Notes: generated from the sequence alone by a model not told the origin. A DNA stretch of 59,343 nt from an uncultured Bacilli bacterium (GCA_947591495.1 CANQDG010000010.1:1-59343), one strand, 5' to 3'; numbered from the stretch's first letter, positions 8,718 to 18,231 are shown. A program made the numbers and translations.

Positions 8718-11216
8718 ATGAAAAATTTAAATCGAAAAATATTTACGATTGTCTTGGTTGCGTTATTAGTTGTTACGGCTACAAGTTGTAAGAGTTGTAA
8801 AAAAGATAAAAATAACATTAGTAATGAAACCACAAGACTTGTTATTAGTAGTGAAGAAGTTGATGGAGTTTTTAATCCATTCTATAGTTCATCAGGACCA
8901 GATAGTAGTATCGTTGGGATGACACAAATATCAATGTTAAGCAGTGATAAAGATGGTAATCCTGCTTATGGTGTCAATGAACCAGTTGTTGTATTAGATT
9001 ATGAACAAAAAACGGAGGGAAGTGGTGATGATGAAAGAACCACCTATCGCTTTGTTTTAAAAAATGATATAAAATTTAGTAATGGTTCACAACTTACAAT
9101 GAAAGATGTTCTTTTCAATTTATATGTTTATTTAGACCCTGTCTATTATGGTTCTGCCACTTTATATTCAACGGAAATAGTTGGTTTGCAAGAATATCGA
9201 ACTCAAACAAGAAACGCTAACGAACAAAAGAACTTTGAAGAAGGATTCCTTGATCTTGCGGATGAACGTGTCCAAAAATTAATTGATATCGCTAATGAAG
9301 TTAAAGAATTAGATAAACATTCTTTTACAACGGCTGATTTCCGTAAACAATTAATTGAAGTAGGAAAGCAATTTGGTTCGGAATATGATGGCGTAGCTGA
9401 TGATTTTGATTTAGCTTGTAAATTATTTAGAGAAGAATTAGAAACCGATTATAATAATAATATTGGTTCTTATGAAACAATTACCTTTGTTAATACTAAC
9501 ACTGGTAAAGAAGTTTCTCTTACAAGTGATGTTGAGGCTTTCTTATATGCTGAAGGTTATATTAAATGGAATGAAAAAGAAAATACCTTTGAATATAGCT
9601 TTGGTGAAAGTGTAACTAAAAAATTAACCAAAGATGAAGCAATTGAATATGTTTATAACGATAATATTCCTAATAAAATTATTGATGTAGTATCAGGATG
9701 GAATACCGCTAATACATTAAGAACATATTTTGCTAATTTAGAAAAAGAAAATTACTTTAATTCCATAACACGTGAATTTAAGAATATTTCAGGTATTAAA
9801 TTTGCTAATCGAACTGAATCAACCATTGTTAATGGTAAAACTTACAAAGTACCAACTTATGATGCAACTGGTAAAGTAAATAATGATACCAATGAAGTCT
9901 TAGAAATTACCATTAAGGGTGTTGACCCTAAAGCTATTTGGAATTTTGGTTTTACGGTTGCGCCAATGTATTATTACTCAAATGCCGAAGAAATTGCGAA
10001 ATTTGATTATGAAGAAAATTTTGGGGTTAAATATAGTAGCCAAGCTTTCCAAGATGATGTTATAAAAGATGCTAAGAAAATTGGTTTACCTGTTGGTGCT
10101 GGTCCTTATAAAGCAACAACTAAAGGTGGCGATTCGGCGAATGTTACAAGTGCAACCTTTAAAGATCATAACGTTATGTATTTTGAAAGAAACGATTATT
10201 TCTTACTTGGTGCACCTAAAATTCGTTATATTAATTATCAAGTAATTCCACAAAATCAATTAACAACTAGCTTATTTAGCGGTCAAGTTCATTTTGTGCA
10301 ACCAGCTGCTAAGACGGAAATAATTAATGAGTTAAAACAACGTAAATCAGAAGGTTTTGATTATAAGACGGTTGCAACAAATGGTTATGGTTATATCGGA
10401 ATTAACCCTTCTAAAGTTCCTGATTTAGAGGTTAGACAAGCAATTATGCATGCTATTAATGTTCAACTTTGTGTAGACTATTATCCAGGTTATGCTAGTG
10501 CGATTTATCGACCAATGAGTAAGGAAAGTTGGGCTTATCCTAAAGGGGTTAATTCACAATATTATGCATTTGATGAAACTGGTAAAACTTCTGAAGATTT
10601 AGTAAAAGCTGCTGGTTATACACTTGGTTCAGATGGTATTTATACTAAAAATGGTCACAAATTAGAATATACCTTTACGATTGCGGGAAGTTCTAATGAC
10701 CACCCTGCTTATCTTGCCTTTAAGAAAGCATCGGAAATTTTAAATCAACATGGCTTTAAAATAACCGTTAAACCTGATAATAATGCTCTTAAAAAATTAA
10801 ATTCTGGTGATTTAGCTGTTTGGGCTGCTGCTTGGAGTTCCGCAATTGATCCTGATATGTATCAAGTTTATCATATGAACTCAAAAGCTGGTTCAACGGA
10901 AAACTGGGGCTATAGTGCAATTAAACGTGATCGTCAAACATATAAACGTGAATATGAAAAAATTGTTGAATTAAGTGAATTAATTGATGCTGGTCGTGCT
11001 ACACTTGTTCAAAGTGAACGTATCGCAATTTATGCCGAAGCATTAGATAAAGTTATGGAACTTGCTGTAGAACTTCCTACATATCAAAGAAGTGACCTTT
11101 ATGCTTATAATACAAATATTATCGATGCTTCAACTTTAACTAAAGATAGTGATATTACTTCACTTAATGGTCCAATTAGTCGAATTTGGGAAGTAAGTTT
11201 GAAGGAAAGTAAATAG
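8718..11216 (+). CDS. oppA: Oligopeptide ABC transporter substrate-binding lipoprotein (OppA-like, enlarged)
   Basis: 832 residues, SBP_bac_5 family. The signal peptide ends in TATSC (Cys24). Family features include the N-terminal FVLKNDIKFSNGSQLT segment, the central GAGPYKATT region, and a C-terminal half with VRQAIMHAIN and YQVYHMNS. Typical OppA proteins are about 540-600 residues. The excess here lies mainly at about residues 150-370, a charged, mostly helical insertion. It starts 8 bases after the previous gene and is followed by oppBCDF, so the role of binding extracellular peptides and delivering them to OppBC is well supported. Peptide length preference cannot be read from the sequence. 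The insertion might alter ligand range or dock with the neighbouring surface proteins. Confidence 0.9.
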   Translation: MKNLNRKIFTIVLVALLVVTATSCKSCKKDKNNISNETTRLVISSEEVDGVFNPFYSSSGPDSSIVGMTQISMLSSDKDGNPAYGVNEPVVVLDYEQKTEGSGDDERTTYRFVLKNDIKFSNGSQLTMKDVLFNLYVYLDPVYYGSATLYSTEIVGLQEYRTQTRNANEQKNFEEGFLDLADERVQKLIDIANEVKELDKHSFTTADFRKQLIEVGKQFGSEYDGVADDFDLACKLFREELETDYNNNIGSYETITFVNTNTGKEVSLTSDVEAFLYAEGYIKWNEKENTFEYSFGESVTKKLTKDEAIEYVYNDNIPNKIIDVVSGWNTANTLRTYFANLEKENYFNSITREFKNISGIKFANRTESTIVNGKTYKVPTYDATGKVNNDTNEVLEITIKGVDPKAIWNFGFTVAPMYYYSNAEEIAKFDYEENFGVKYSSQAFQDDVIKDAKKIGLPVGAGPYKATTKGGDSANVTSATFKDHNVMYFERNDYFLLGAPKIRYINYQVIPQNQLTTSLFSGQVHFVQPAAKTEIINELKQRKSEGFDYKTVATNGYGYIGINPSKVPDLEVRQAIMHAINVQLCVDYYPGYASAIYRPMSKESWAYPKGVNSQYYAFDETGKTSEDLVKAAGYTLGSDGIYTKNGHKLEYTFTIAGSSNDHPAYLAFKKASEILNQHGFKITVKPDNNALKKLNSGDLAVWAAAWSSAIDPDMYQVYHMNSKAGSTENWGYSAIKRDRQTYKREYEKIVELSELIDAGRATLVQSERIAIYAEALDKVMELAVELPTYQRSDLYAYNTNIIDASTLTKDSDITSLNGPISRIWEVSLKESK

Positions 11217-11225
11217 GTTTATTTT

Positions 11226-12233
11226 ATGTTTAAATATATCTTAAAAAGAATAGGATTATCAATTATTATTCTTTTTGGAGTTTCTGTCATCATTTATTTC
11301 TTGGTTAGATTAATGCCAACCGACTATTTAACTACTAAATTTTCATCACAATTGCAACAAGGTACAATCAAACAAGAAGATATCGACCGCATTAAAGAAC
11401 TATATGGTCTTGCCGATAATTCTTTTAAAGGTATTTTAACAGGATATTTTAACTGGGCGGGCAATTTATTACGTGGCGAACTAGGTGATTCATTTATTTA
11501 TGAAAAACCCGTTGCGCAAGTAATAGTTGAAAATATGGGCATATCATTTATCATTGCTTTTATTGCGATGATCTTTCAATTTGCTATTTCCATCCCGCTT
11601 GGTATTTCTTCCGCAACCCATCAGTATTCTTTTCGCGATTATACCGTAACGGTCTTAGCGATGGTTGGTATTTCGCTTCCTTCCTTTTTCTTCGCAGCAT
11701 TACTCATTAGAGTATTTGCTGCCGAACTGGGATGGTTCCCGGTTAGTGGGCTTGTATCAGCTCAGGAAGTTTATACTAATAGCTTTTCTGATCGAATAAG
11801 GTATTTATTAGATATGGGTCACCATTTAGTTTTACCAATGATTGTTCTAGTCGTATTATCAATTGGTAGCTTAATGCGTTATACAAGAACAAATACTTTA
11901 GAAGTTTTAAATGCTGATTATATCCGCACCGCGCGTGCTAAAGGATTATCAGAGAAAAAAGTCATTTATGTTCATGCATTTAGAAATACAATGATTCCCC
12001 TTGTTACATTGCTTGCGGGGATCTTACCATCACTTTTTGGTGGTGCCATGATTACCGAAGAAGTTTTTGCGATTGATGGAATTGGTCGTTTAGCCTATAA
12101 AGCTTTACAAGCAGGTGATATTCCTTTTGTTATGGGATATAATATGTTTTTAGCCGTTTTAACGGTTATCGGAACGCTTTTTTCTGATCTTATGTATGCC
12201 GTTGTTGACCCACGGGTTAAACTTGGAAAGTAG
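11226..12233 (+). CDS. oppB: Oligopeptide ABC transporter permease OppB
   Basis: 335 residues, binding-protein-dependent transport inner-membrane family. The N-terminal helix (FKYILKRIGLSIIILFGV) and the following LMPTD segment are typical of OppB/DppB. Several further membrane helices follow, and the EAA loop that contacts the ATPases is visible at about residues 232-256 (RTARAKGLSEKKVIY). It should form the translocation pore with OppC. It begins 9 bases after oppA with only a weak AGG upstream, and stops 9 bases before oppC; the stop codon's last G begins the hairpin covering the oppC RBS. Confidence 0.93.
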   Translation: MFKYILKRIGLSIIILFGVSVIIYFLVRLMPTDYLTTKFSSQLQQGTIKQEDIDRIKELYGLADNSFKGILTGYFNWAGNLLRGELGDSFIYEKPVAQVIVENMGISFIIAFIAMIFQFAISIPLGISSATHQYSFRDYTVTVLAMVGISLPSFFFAALLIRVFAAELGWFPVSGLVSAQEVYTNSFSDRIRYLLDMGHHLVLPMIVLVVLSIGSLMRYTRTNTLEVLNADYIRTARAKGLSEKKVIYVHAFRNTMIPLVTLLAGILPSLFGGAMITEEVFAIDGIGRLAYKALQAGDIPFVMGYNMFLAVLTVIGTLFSDLMYAVVDPRVKLGK

Positions 12234-12293
12234 AGGTAGCCTATGATTATTTTACTTATGATTTTAATCTTTTTTGGCATAGGCTGCTACCTC
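12233..12293 (+). promoter_or_regulatory. Hairpin covering the oppC RBS and start codon
   Basis: Bases 12233-12240 pair perfectly with 12286-12293 (8 bp), and 12241-12245 pair with 12278-12282 (5 bp), with a 3-base bulge (12283-12285) and a 32-base A+T-rich loop. The 5' arm contains the Shine-Dalgarno GAGGT and the ATG at 12243. The 3' arm lies inside oppC codons 12-17 and uses the G+C-richer run TGC TAC CTC. Pairing would hide the initiation site unless ribosomes leaving oppB, or a bound factor, open it. This is seen in the sequence; function is inferred. Confidence 0.6.
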
Positions 12294-13394
12294 AATAATA
12301 AACGCAAAAAAACGAATATAGTTTTAGAAAATATTCAACAAGTAGCTCAAAATGATGAGAAGGCGTTAATTAATGATGAAAATCTAGAAGATGAAGAAGA
12401 AGCCACCTATAAAGAACTTACCCCAATGCAAATGGTGATAAAACGATTCTTTCGATCAAAATTGTCACTTATAGGTTTAATTATGTTAATCGTTCTTTTT
12501 GCTTTTTCATTCTTGGGACCACTCATTTTACATGGCTTTGGCTATAAATGGGGTGAAACCGAAACTGATGAAACAAGAACGATTGTTGAAATTGTTGAAG
12601 AAAGAACTTTTGTTGATAGTGATGGTAATGAAGTTACTACTTATCAAATTATTGAACAAGAAAAATATATAAATGATAAAGCTGCTCCAAGTAAAAGTCA
12701 TTTTCTTGGAACTGATGAAAAAGGAATGGATGTTTTCATTAGGTTAATGTATGGCGGTCGAATTTCCTTAACGCTTGGCTTTGTTGTTATCATTTTAGAA
12801 ACATTCTTAGGAGTCGTCTTAGGTGGTATTGCTGGCTATTTTGGTAAATGGGTTGATCAGGTCATTATGCGAATCGTTGATATTTTTAATTGTATACCTA
12901 CACTACCTATTTTGTTAATTGCTAGTGCCGTTTTAGATTCATGGGATATTGATTTAAAATATCGAATTTATTATTTAATGATCATTTTAACCATTTTTGG
13001 TTGGGCTGGAACGGCTCGCCTTGTTCGAGGTCAAATTTTATATTTACGTGAACAAGAATATATTATTGCCACCGAAGTAATGGGATTACCAGTTTGGCGC
13101 CGAATTTTCAAACATTTAATTCCTAATATAATGCCACAACTTATTGTTTCAATGACTTTAGGTTTAGGAAGTATTATTTTGTATGAAGCAACCCTTAGCT
13201 ATTTAAATCTAGGTATACCACTTCCTTATGCCGCATGGGGCACCATGATTTCATCAGCTAATGATCAAACCATTTTATTAAATTATCCTAATCTTTGGAT
13301 TCCAGCAGGTCTATTAATTATTTTTGCGGTCTTAGGCTTTAACTTTGTCGGTGATGGTTTAAGAGATGCCATGGATCCTAAAATGAAGAGGTAA
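12243..13394 (+). CDS. oppC: Oligopeptide ABC transporter permease OppC, with extra N-terminal helix
   Basis: 383 residues. The core after about residue 60 is a normal OppC: conserved N-terminal helix (SLIGLIMLIVLFAFSFLGP), the SHFLGTDEKGMDVF motif, membrane helices, and an EAA loop at about residues 273-300 (EYIIATEVMGLPVWRR). Two additions are visible. Residues 1-17 form an extra hydrophobic segment followed by NNKRKK and an acidic linker (about 37-52). A roughly 50-residue charged extracytoplasmic insert follows the first core helix (about 100-152). The start is fixed by GAGGT at 12233-12237 and agrees with the close packing; no RBS is seen near the first Met of the conventional core. Partner of OppB. 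Confidence 0.9.
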   Translation: MIILLMILIFFGIGCYLNNKRKKTNIVLENIQQVAQNDEKALINDENLEDEEEATYKELTPMQMVIKRFFRSKLSLIGLIMLIVLFAFSFLGPLILHGFGYKWGETETDETRTIVEIVEERTFVDSDGNEVTTYQIIEQEKYINDKAAPSKSHFLGTDEKGMDVFIRLMYGGRISLTLGFVVIILETFLGVVLGGIAGYFGKWVDQVIMRIVDIFNCIPTLPILLIASAVLDSWDIDLKYRIYYLMIILTIFGWAGTARLVRGQILYLREQEYIIATEVMGLPVWRRIFKHLIPNIMPQLIVSMTLGLGSIILYEATLSYLNLGIPLPYAAWGTMISSANDQTILLNYPNLWIPAGLLIIFAVLGFNFVGDGLRDAMDPKMKR

Positions 13395-13398
13395 AGCG

Positions 13399-14571
13399 AT
13401 GAAAAAGCAAAATTCAGGTATGCTTTCTCTTAAAGAAAGTAGGAAAATTTCGAAAGAAAATTTCCGAATTACGAAAGAATTTGAAAAGAACAAAAAGCGA
13501 AAAGTTGATGCTTCATTTTATACGACCACGATGCATAATAATGAAAATGTAATTGAATTTGATGACCTTCATACCTTCTTTTTCACTGATTTAGGAGTTG
13601 TAAAAAGTGTTAATGGCATTAGCTTTGATATTTCAAAGAACTCAATTGTTGGATTAGTAGGTGAATCGGGTTGTGGTAAAAGTGTTACATCGCTTTCCAT
13701 AATGCAACTTGTCCAAGCACCTCAAGGTCAAATTGTATCAGGTGAAATCCGTTTTAACAATGATACTTTAGGCCTTGATGAAGAAGGTCATGCTAAATGT
13801 TTTGATATTGTTAAAATGCCAACCGACCAAATGTATAAGATTCGTGGTAAAGATATAACAATGATTTTCCAAGAACCAATGACTAGTTTAAATCCAGTTT
13901 TTACGGTTGGTTATCAATTAGATGAGGTTATTTTGTTACATCAAGAAGGGGCTACGAAAGAAATTGCCAAAGAAAAATCCATTGAAATGTTAAAATTAGT
14001 CGGCATTTCGGATGCGGAAAGTGTTTATAAAAGATATCCGCATCAATTATCAGGGGGAATGCGCCAAAGAGTTATGATTGCAATGGCACTTGCGGGAAAT
14101 CCTAAATTAATTATTGCCGACGAACCTACAACGGCTCTTGATGTAACAATTCAAGCCCAAATTTTGGAATTGTTAAAAGACGTTCAAAAGAAAACTTCGG
14201 CAAGCATTTTATTAATAACCCATGATTTAGGGGTAATTGCTGAAATGGCCGATTATGTTGTTGTAATGTATGCCGGACGAATTGTGGAAAAAGGCACTGT
14301 TTTAGAAATTTTTGAAAATCCTCTTCATCCTTATACGATTGGGTTACAAAAATCTAAACCATTAATCAATTCGGATAATGATGATCCACTATACAGTATT
14401 CCCGGGCAAGTTCCTAATCCGATAAATATGCTAAATACTTGTTTTTTCAAAGATCGTTGTGAAAGATGTATCCAAAAGTGTGAAACCGGTTATCCTAATG
14501 AAATTAAAGTTACCAAAACTCATAGTGTATTTTGCTATTTATACGAAGATGTAAAAGAAGAGGTGAAATAA
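13399..14571 (+). CDS. oppD: Oligopeptide ABC transporter ATPase OppD
   Basis: 390 residues. A Lys/Arg-rich N-terminal extension of about 50 residues precedes the ABC domain. Walker A GESGCGKS is at 88-95, the signature LSGGMRQR at 217-224, and Walker B LIIADEPT with Asp241. The C-terminal oligo_HPY domain has four cysteines ([14 protein letters not shown]), a pattern known in the family to be able to hold an Fe-S cluster. It hydrolyses ATP to drive peptide import through OppBC. It begins 4 bases after oppC and its stop overlaps the oppF start by one base (TAATG). Confidence 0.95.
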   Translation: MKKQNSGMLSLKESRKISKENFRITKEFEKNKKRKVDASFYTTTMHNNENVIEFDDLHTFFFTDLGVVKSVNGISFDISKNSIVGLVGESGCGKSVTSLSIMQLVQAPQGQIVSGEIRFNNDTLGLDEEGHAKCFDIVKMPTDQMYKIRGKDITMIFQEPMTSLNPVFTVGYQLDEVILLHQEGATKEIAKEKSIEMLKLVGISDAESVYKRYPHQLSGGMRQRVMIAMALAGNPKLIIADEPTTALDVTIQAQILELLKDVQKKTSASILLITHDLGVIAEMADYVVVMYAGRIVEKGTVLEIFENPLHPYTIGLQKSKPLINSDNDDPLYSIPGQVPNPINMLNTCFFKDRCERCIQKCETGYPNEIKVTKTHSVFCYLYEDVKEEVK

Positions 14572-15569
14572 TGGCAGAAGAAATTAAATATATTCTTGAA
14601 GTAGATCATTTAAAAGAATATTTTCCGGTTGAAACTAATTTCTTTGGTAAGCCGACCGCCTTTTTAAAAGCAGTTGATGATGTTAGTTTTAAAATAAGTA
14701 GTGGTAAAACCTTAGGAATTGTAGGTGAATCAGGGTGTGGTAAAACAACCCTAGGTAGAACCATTCTCAAACTTTACGAACCAACCAGTGGAACGGTTAT
14801 TTTTGAAGGTCAAGATTTAAGTAAAATTAAGGGTAAGAAGATGCAAAAACTTCGTTGTGATATTCAACTAATCTTTCAAGACCCTTATTCAAGCCTTCCT
14901 CCACGCAAAACGGTTGGAGAAATTATTGGTGAGGCTGTCAAGGTTCATAAAATTGTGCCACCTGAAGAATTACATAGTTATGTAATAAATATCATGAAAC
15001 AATGTGGTTTGCAAAAACATTATTATGACCGTTATCCCCATGAATTTAGTGGTGGACAGCGTCAAAGAATTTGCATTGCAAGAGCGCTTGCGGTAAAACC
15101 TAAACTTATTGTTTGTGATGAACCTGTTAGTGCTTTAGATGTTTCAATTCAAGCCCAAATCATTAATTTATTAAAAAATTTACAAAATGAACTTAACTTG
15201 ACTTATATTTTTATATCCCATGATTTATCGGTTGTTAAATATATTTCAGATGAAATCGGTGTTATGTATCTAGGTTCAATTGTTGAAAAGGGTAATAAAA
15301 AAGATGTCTTTAAAAATCCCCTTCATCCATATACGCAAGCCTTATTTTCAGCGGTTCCAATTCCGAATCCTAAAGAAAAAATGCAACGTATTGTTTTAGC
15401 AGGTGATATTCCGTCTCCTGCTAATCCACCCAAGGGTTGTAAATTTCATACAAGATGTAATAAATGTATGGAAATTTGTCAAGAAGTTACACCTGAATTT
15501 TTAGAAATTGAAAAGGATCATTTTGTGGCTTGCCACTTATATGATAATTACGAGAAAAAAGATGAGTAA
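14571..15569 (+). CDS. oppF: Oligopeptide ABC transporter ATPase OppF
   Basis: 332 residues from the ATG at 14571, chosen because AGGTG (14561-14565) precedes it and it overlaps the oppD stop as TAATG; an upstream in-frame ATG at 14532 lies inside oppD without an RBS. Walker A GESGCGKT is at 52-59, signature FSGGQRQR, Walker B LIVCDEPVSALD. The C-terminal Cys motif (GCKFHTRCNKCMEIC) matches OppD. It is the second ATPase of the importer. The operon continues, with the next start inside its last codons. Confidence 0.95.
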   Translation: MAEEIKYILEVDHLKEYFPVETNFFGKPTAFLKAVDDVSFKISSGKTLGIVGESGCGKTTLGRTILKLYEPTSGTVIFEGQDLSKIKGKKMQKLRCDIQLIFQDPYSSLPPRKTVGEIIGEAVKVHKIVPPEELHSYVINIMKQCGLQKHYYDRYPHEFSGGQRQRICIARALAVKPKLIVCDEPVSALDVSIQAQIINLLKNLQNELNLTYIFISHDLSVVKYISDEIGVMYLGSIVEKGNKKDVFKNPLHPYTQALFSAVPIPNPKEKMQRIVLAGDIPSPANPPKGCKFHTRCNKCMEICQEVTPEFLEIEKDHFVACHLYDNYEKKDE

Positions 15570-15801
15570 GCCTAAAAAAAAATTTCAAGATGATGGGCGC
15601 ACTATTTTTTCAATGGATGCGTTAAATGATGATTATTATTTAAAAAAGAATAATAAAAATGATGAAAATCATGTCGTACTTACGAAAAAAGAACAAAAGG
15701 CTCTACGAAAAGGAGCATTTATATCGCTACTACCTATGTTAATATGTTCGGTAATTGGATTTGGTTTAGTTGCCCTTTTAATATGGTTGTGGCTTAAGTA
15801 A
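15562..15801 (+). CDS. Small single-pass membrane protein in the opp operon (unknown)
   Basis: 79 residues from the ATG at 15562, which overlaps the oppF stop by eight bases; an earlier in-frame ATG at 15508 lies well inside oppF. Residues 1-50 are polar and strongly basic (MSKPKKKFQDDG...), and residues about 51-78 form a hydrophobic segment ending in WLWLK. It is probably a membrane protein with a cytoplasmic basic domain. I do not recognise a family. Translational coupling to oppF and placement before the last lipoprotein suggest a helper of this system, which is inference. Confidence 0.65.
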   Translation: MSKPKKKFQDDGRTIFSMDALNDDYYLKKNNKNDENHVVLTKKEQKALRKGAFISLLPMLICSVIGFGLVALLIWLWLK

Positions 15802-15818
15802 AGGAGATAGAAATACTA

Positions 15819-18212
15819 ATGAAAAAAGTAAAAGTTGGTTTTTTAAGTATCTTATTTCTTTTTCTTATGCTTTTTGTTGCTTCGTGTACAAATAGTAAAG
15901 AAAAAAATTTAGAATTAAAACTTAAAAACGAAAATCCTATTAAAGTTGTAGTAGGTACAACGATTAATTGGGAAAATTATGTTGATTTAACTTATGATGA
16001 TGAAAAGTTAGATATCAGTAATTTAAATGCTATCTTACAAGTAGGTAATCCGAATGTTGTTGGTCAATGTTCATATTATTTATATTGCAATTATGATGGC
16101 AAAAGTGTTGATTTAATTGTTAGCATTGAATATATTGCAGATAGCACCAAAACTTTACAAATTAATGTTGAACAAAATGTTCGCGTCGAAATATCTTCAA
16201 CAATTAATCCAGCTGATTATTTTACGGTTACTTATGGCGATGAAACCTTACCAAACACGGCAGCTGTTATTAAAAAAGTTTCTGGTGATATTAATACGGT
16301 TGGTAATTTAGTTTATTCGATAACTTATACTTATTTAGGAATAACCGAAACGGCTACTTTAACTATTGAAGTATATAAAAATACCGATCCGCTAATGGCT
16401 AAATTTGAAGAAGCACTTCAAAAAACTTATGATAGTTATAGTTTTAAATCAACTTTTGACACTTTAGATGGTTATCAAATCGTTGATGAAGAAGCATATG
16501 CTAATGATTGTTATCAAATTGACTATTATGAAGTAGTAGATGGCGAGGCTAGTACTGATACCGCCATTAAATTATTTATCGCCGAAGACGAAAAATATGT
16601 TTATATTTATGAATATGATAGTGATACTGATACATGGACTAATACACCATTAACCCATACCGTTTGGGAATATGAAGATGAATATGGCGATTTAATTTAT
16701 GGTGATTATTATCCAATTATGGCTCTTCCAAGTGAATTAGGTCTTGATGTTAATGACTTTGAAGTAGTTGAGGGAAGAATTTTATGTAAAAGCAATAAAT
16801 TAAATATTGTTGGTGAAAGTATTGCGAAAACTGGTAGCACAACTGCTGAATTTAGTGAAGTTGAAGTAGTATTAAATGAAAATGGCGATATTGTTCAATT
16901 AATCGTTAGTTATACTGATGAAGATGACAGCGGTGAATTTAGTGTAGTATATACCATTGATTATAGTAAATTTAATGCAACTACAATCACTTTACCTGAT
17001 GTTGAACCAGAGTTTGAACAAGCTCCTGATTATGTAGATCCAACTACCGCTGTTGATTTAACAGCTGAACAAAAAGCTAAACTTCAAGAAGCTTTATTAA
17101 AAGAATATGATTCATTTATTGGTGAATATTTATATAATGCTTCAGAAGGATATGAAGTTCAATATGAAAAAGATATTGTATATCAAAATTTAGTTAATAT
17201 TTTATATGAATACTATTTAAATGGTAGTCTTGAATCAAGCATACAATATTATTTTGAAGAAAATAATGGTAATTATTTTGCTTATGAATTAGATCCTGCA
17301 ACATTAACCTATGTTAAAACAGCTTTAACTTCAGATGAAGCATCTAATTTAAGTATGATTGTTATTTTAGCATCCGAATTCGGTTTAAGTGCCGATTGGT
17401 TTGGCTATGCTAATGGTAAATACGTTATAAAACCAGCCTTTTTAACTGATGCAGCTAGCGCAATAGGTGCTGATAGTGATAGTATGCTTTTAGGTTTAGA
17501 AATAGAAATAGATGCTAATAATAATGTTACTGATCTTTATTACGTCTTCAAAGTTACGGACAATACTTATGGTGACTATTATTTCTCAGAAGAATTTAGT
17601 TATTCGGATTTCGATAGTGTAACATTACCAAATGTTGTTGAAGGTGGAAGTGTTCTTAGTGAATTAACTGAAGATCAAAAAGCTTCCTTACAAGCTGCTT
17701 TTGCGAAAGATTTTTCTAATGTAACAGTTGATGATACTTTATTTGGTTCAACTTTCTATTTCTCAGGTGATGAAATTGTTGCTTTTGTTTATACAGAAGA
17801 AGGTTATGTAATCGATACTTATAAAATTGTTGATGGCACATATTATGAAGTTACCGAAGAGGGCGATCTTGAAATTCCTTATGATGGCTCATATGATGAA
17901 GTAGCCCAAGAAGGAGAAGGCTTTACTTACTTTGTACCAGTTGCTGATTTTAGTAAAATTGATTTAACTAAAATGAAATATGATAGTTTTACAAATAGTT
18001 ATTACATCAGTGCTGCTGATTTATCAATTACCGATTTCATTTTCTATTATGATTATAGTTATGAATTCATTTATTTTGAAATCGAATTAAATGATGAAGG
18101 TTTTGTAAGCGCAATATATGCTGCCTTTGAATATACTGATACCGATAATACAACTAGTACAATTAGATATTCACTTATGGCATATAGTGAATATGGCACA
18201 ACCGGCTTATAA
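15819..18212 (+). CDS. Repeat-containing lipoprotein, last gene of the opp operon (unknown)
   Basis: 797 residues with AAGGAGA upstream at 15801-15807. The signal peptide ends in VASC (Cys23). Residues about 30-105 and 108-190 look like two bacterial Ig-type beta domains. Three related units of about 200 residues follow, starting near 192 (MAKFEEALQKTYDSYS), 413 (LTAEQKAKLQEALLKEYDS) and 615 (LTEDQKASLQAAFAKDFS). Each opens with a helix and continues with Tyr/Asp/Glu-rich beta strands. The protein is very acidic. No enzyme motif is visible. Since it ends the protease-opp unit it may bind substrate or peptide at the surface, but the function is unknown. Confidence 0.75.
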   Translation: MKKVKVGFLSILFLFLMLFVASCTNSKEKNLELKLKNENPIKVVVGTTINWENYVDLTYDDEKLDISNLNAILQVGNPNVVGQCSYYLYCNYDGKSVDLIVSIEYIADSTKTLQINVEQNVRVEISSTINPADYFTVTYGDETLPNTAAVIKKVSGDINTVGNLVYSITYTYLGITETATLTIEVYKNTDPLMAKFEEALQKTYDSYSFKSTFDTLDGYQIVDEEAYANDCYQIDYYEVVDGEASTDTAIKLFIAEDEKYVYIYEYDSDTDTWTNTPLTHTVWEYEDEYGDLIYGDYYPIMALPSELGLDVNDFEVVEGRILCKSNKLNIVGESIAKTGSTTAEFSEVEVVLNENGDIVQLIVSYTDEDDSGEFSVVYTIDYSKFNATTITLPDVEPEFEQAPDYVDPTTAVDLTAEQKAKLQEALLKEYDSFIGEYLYNASEGYEVQYEKDIVYQNLVNILYEYYLNGSLESSIQYYFEENNGNYFAYELDPATLTYVKTALTSDEASNLSMIVILASEFGLSADWFGYANGKYVIKPAFLTDAASAIGADSDSMLLGLEIEIDANNNVTDLYYVFKVTDNTYGDYYFSEEFSYSDFDSVTLPNVVEGGSVLSELTEDQKASLQAAFAKDFSNVTVDDTLFGSTFYFSGDEIVAFVYTEEGYVIDTYKIVDGTYYEVTEEGDLEIPYDGSYDEVAQEGEGFTYFVPVADFSKIDLTKMKYDSFTNSYYISAADLSITDFIFYYDYSYEFIYFEIELNDEGFVSAIYAAFEYTDTDNTTSTIRYSLMAYSEYGTTGL

Positions 18213-18231
18213 AATTTTATAAACAAAACAA

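Noticed and set aside
12278-12290. GIGC in the OppC N terminus as a lipobox
   Set aside because: Position -3 lacks the usual Leu, the segment is followed by basic residues, and OppC is a permease.
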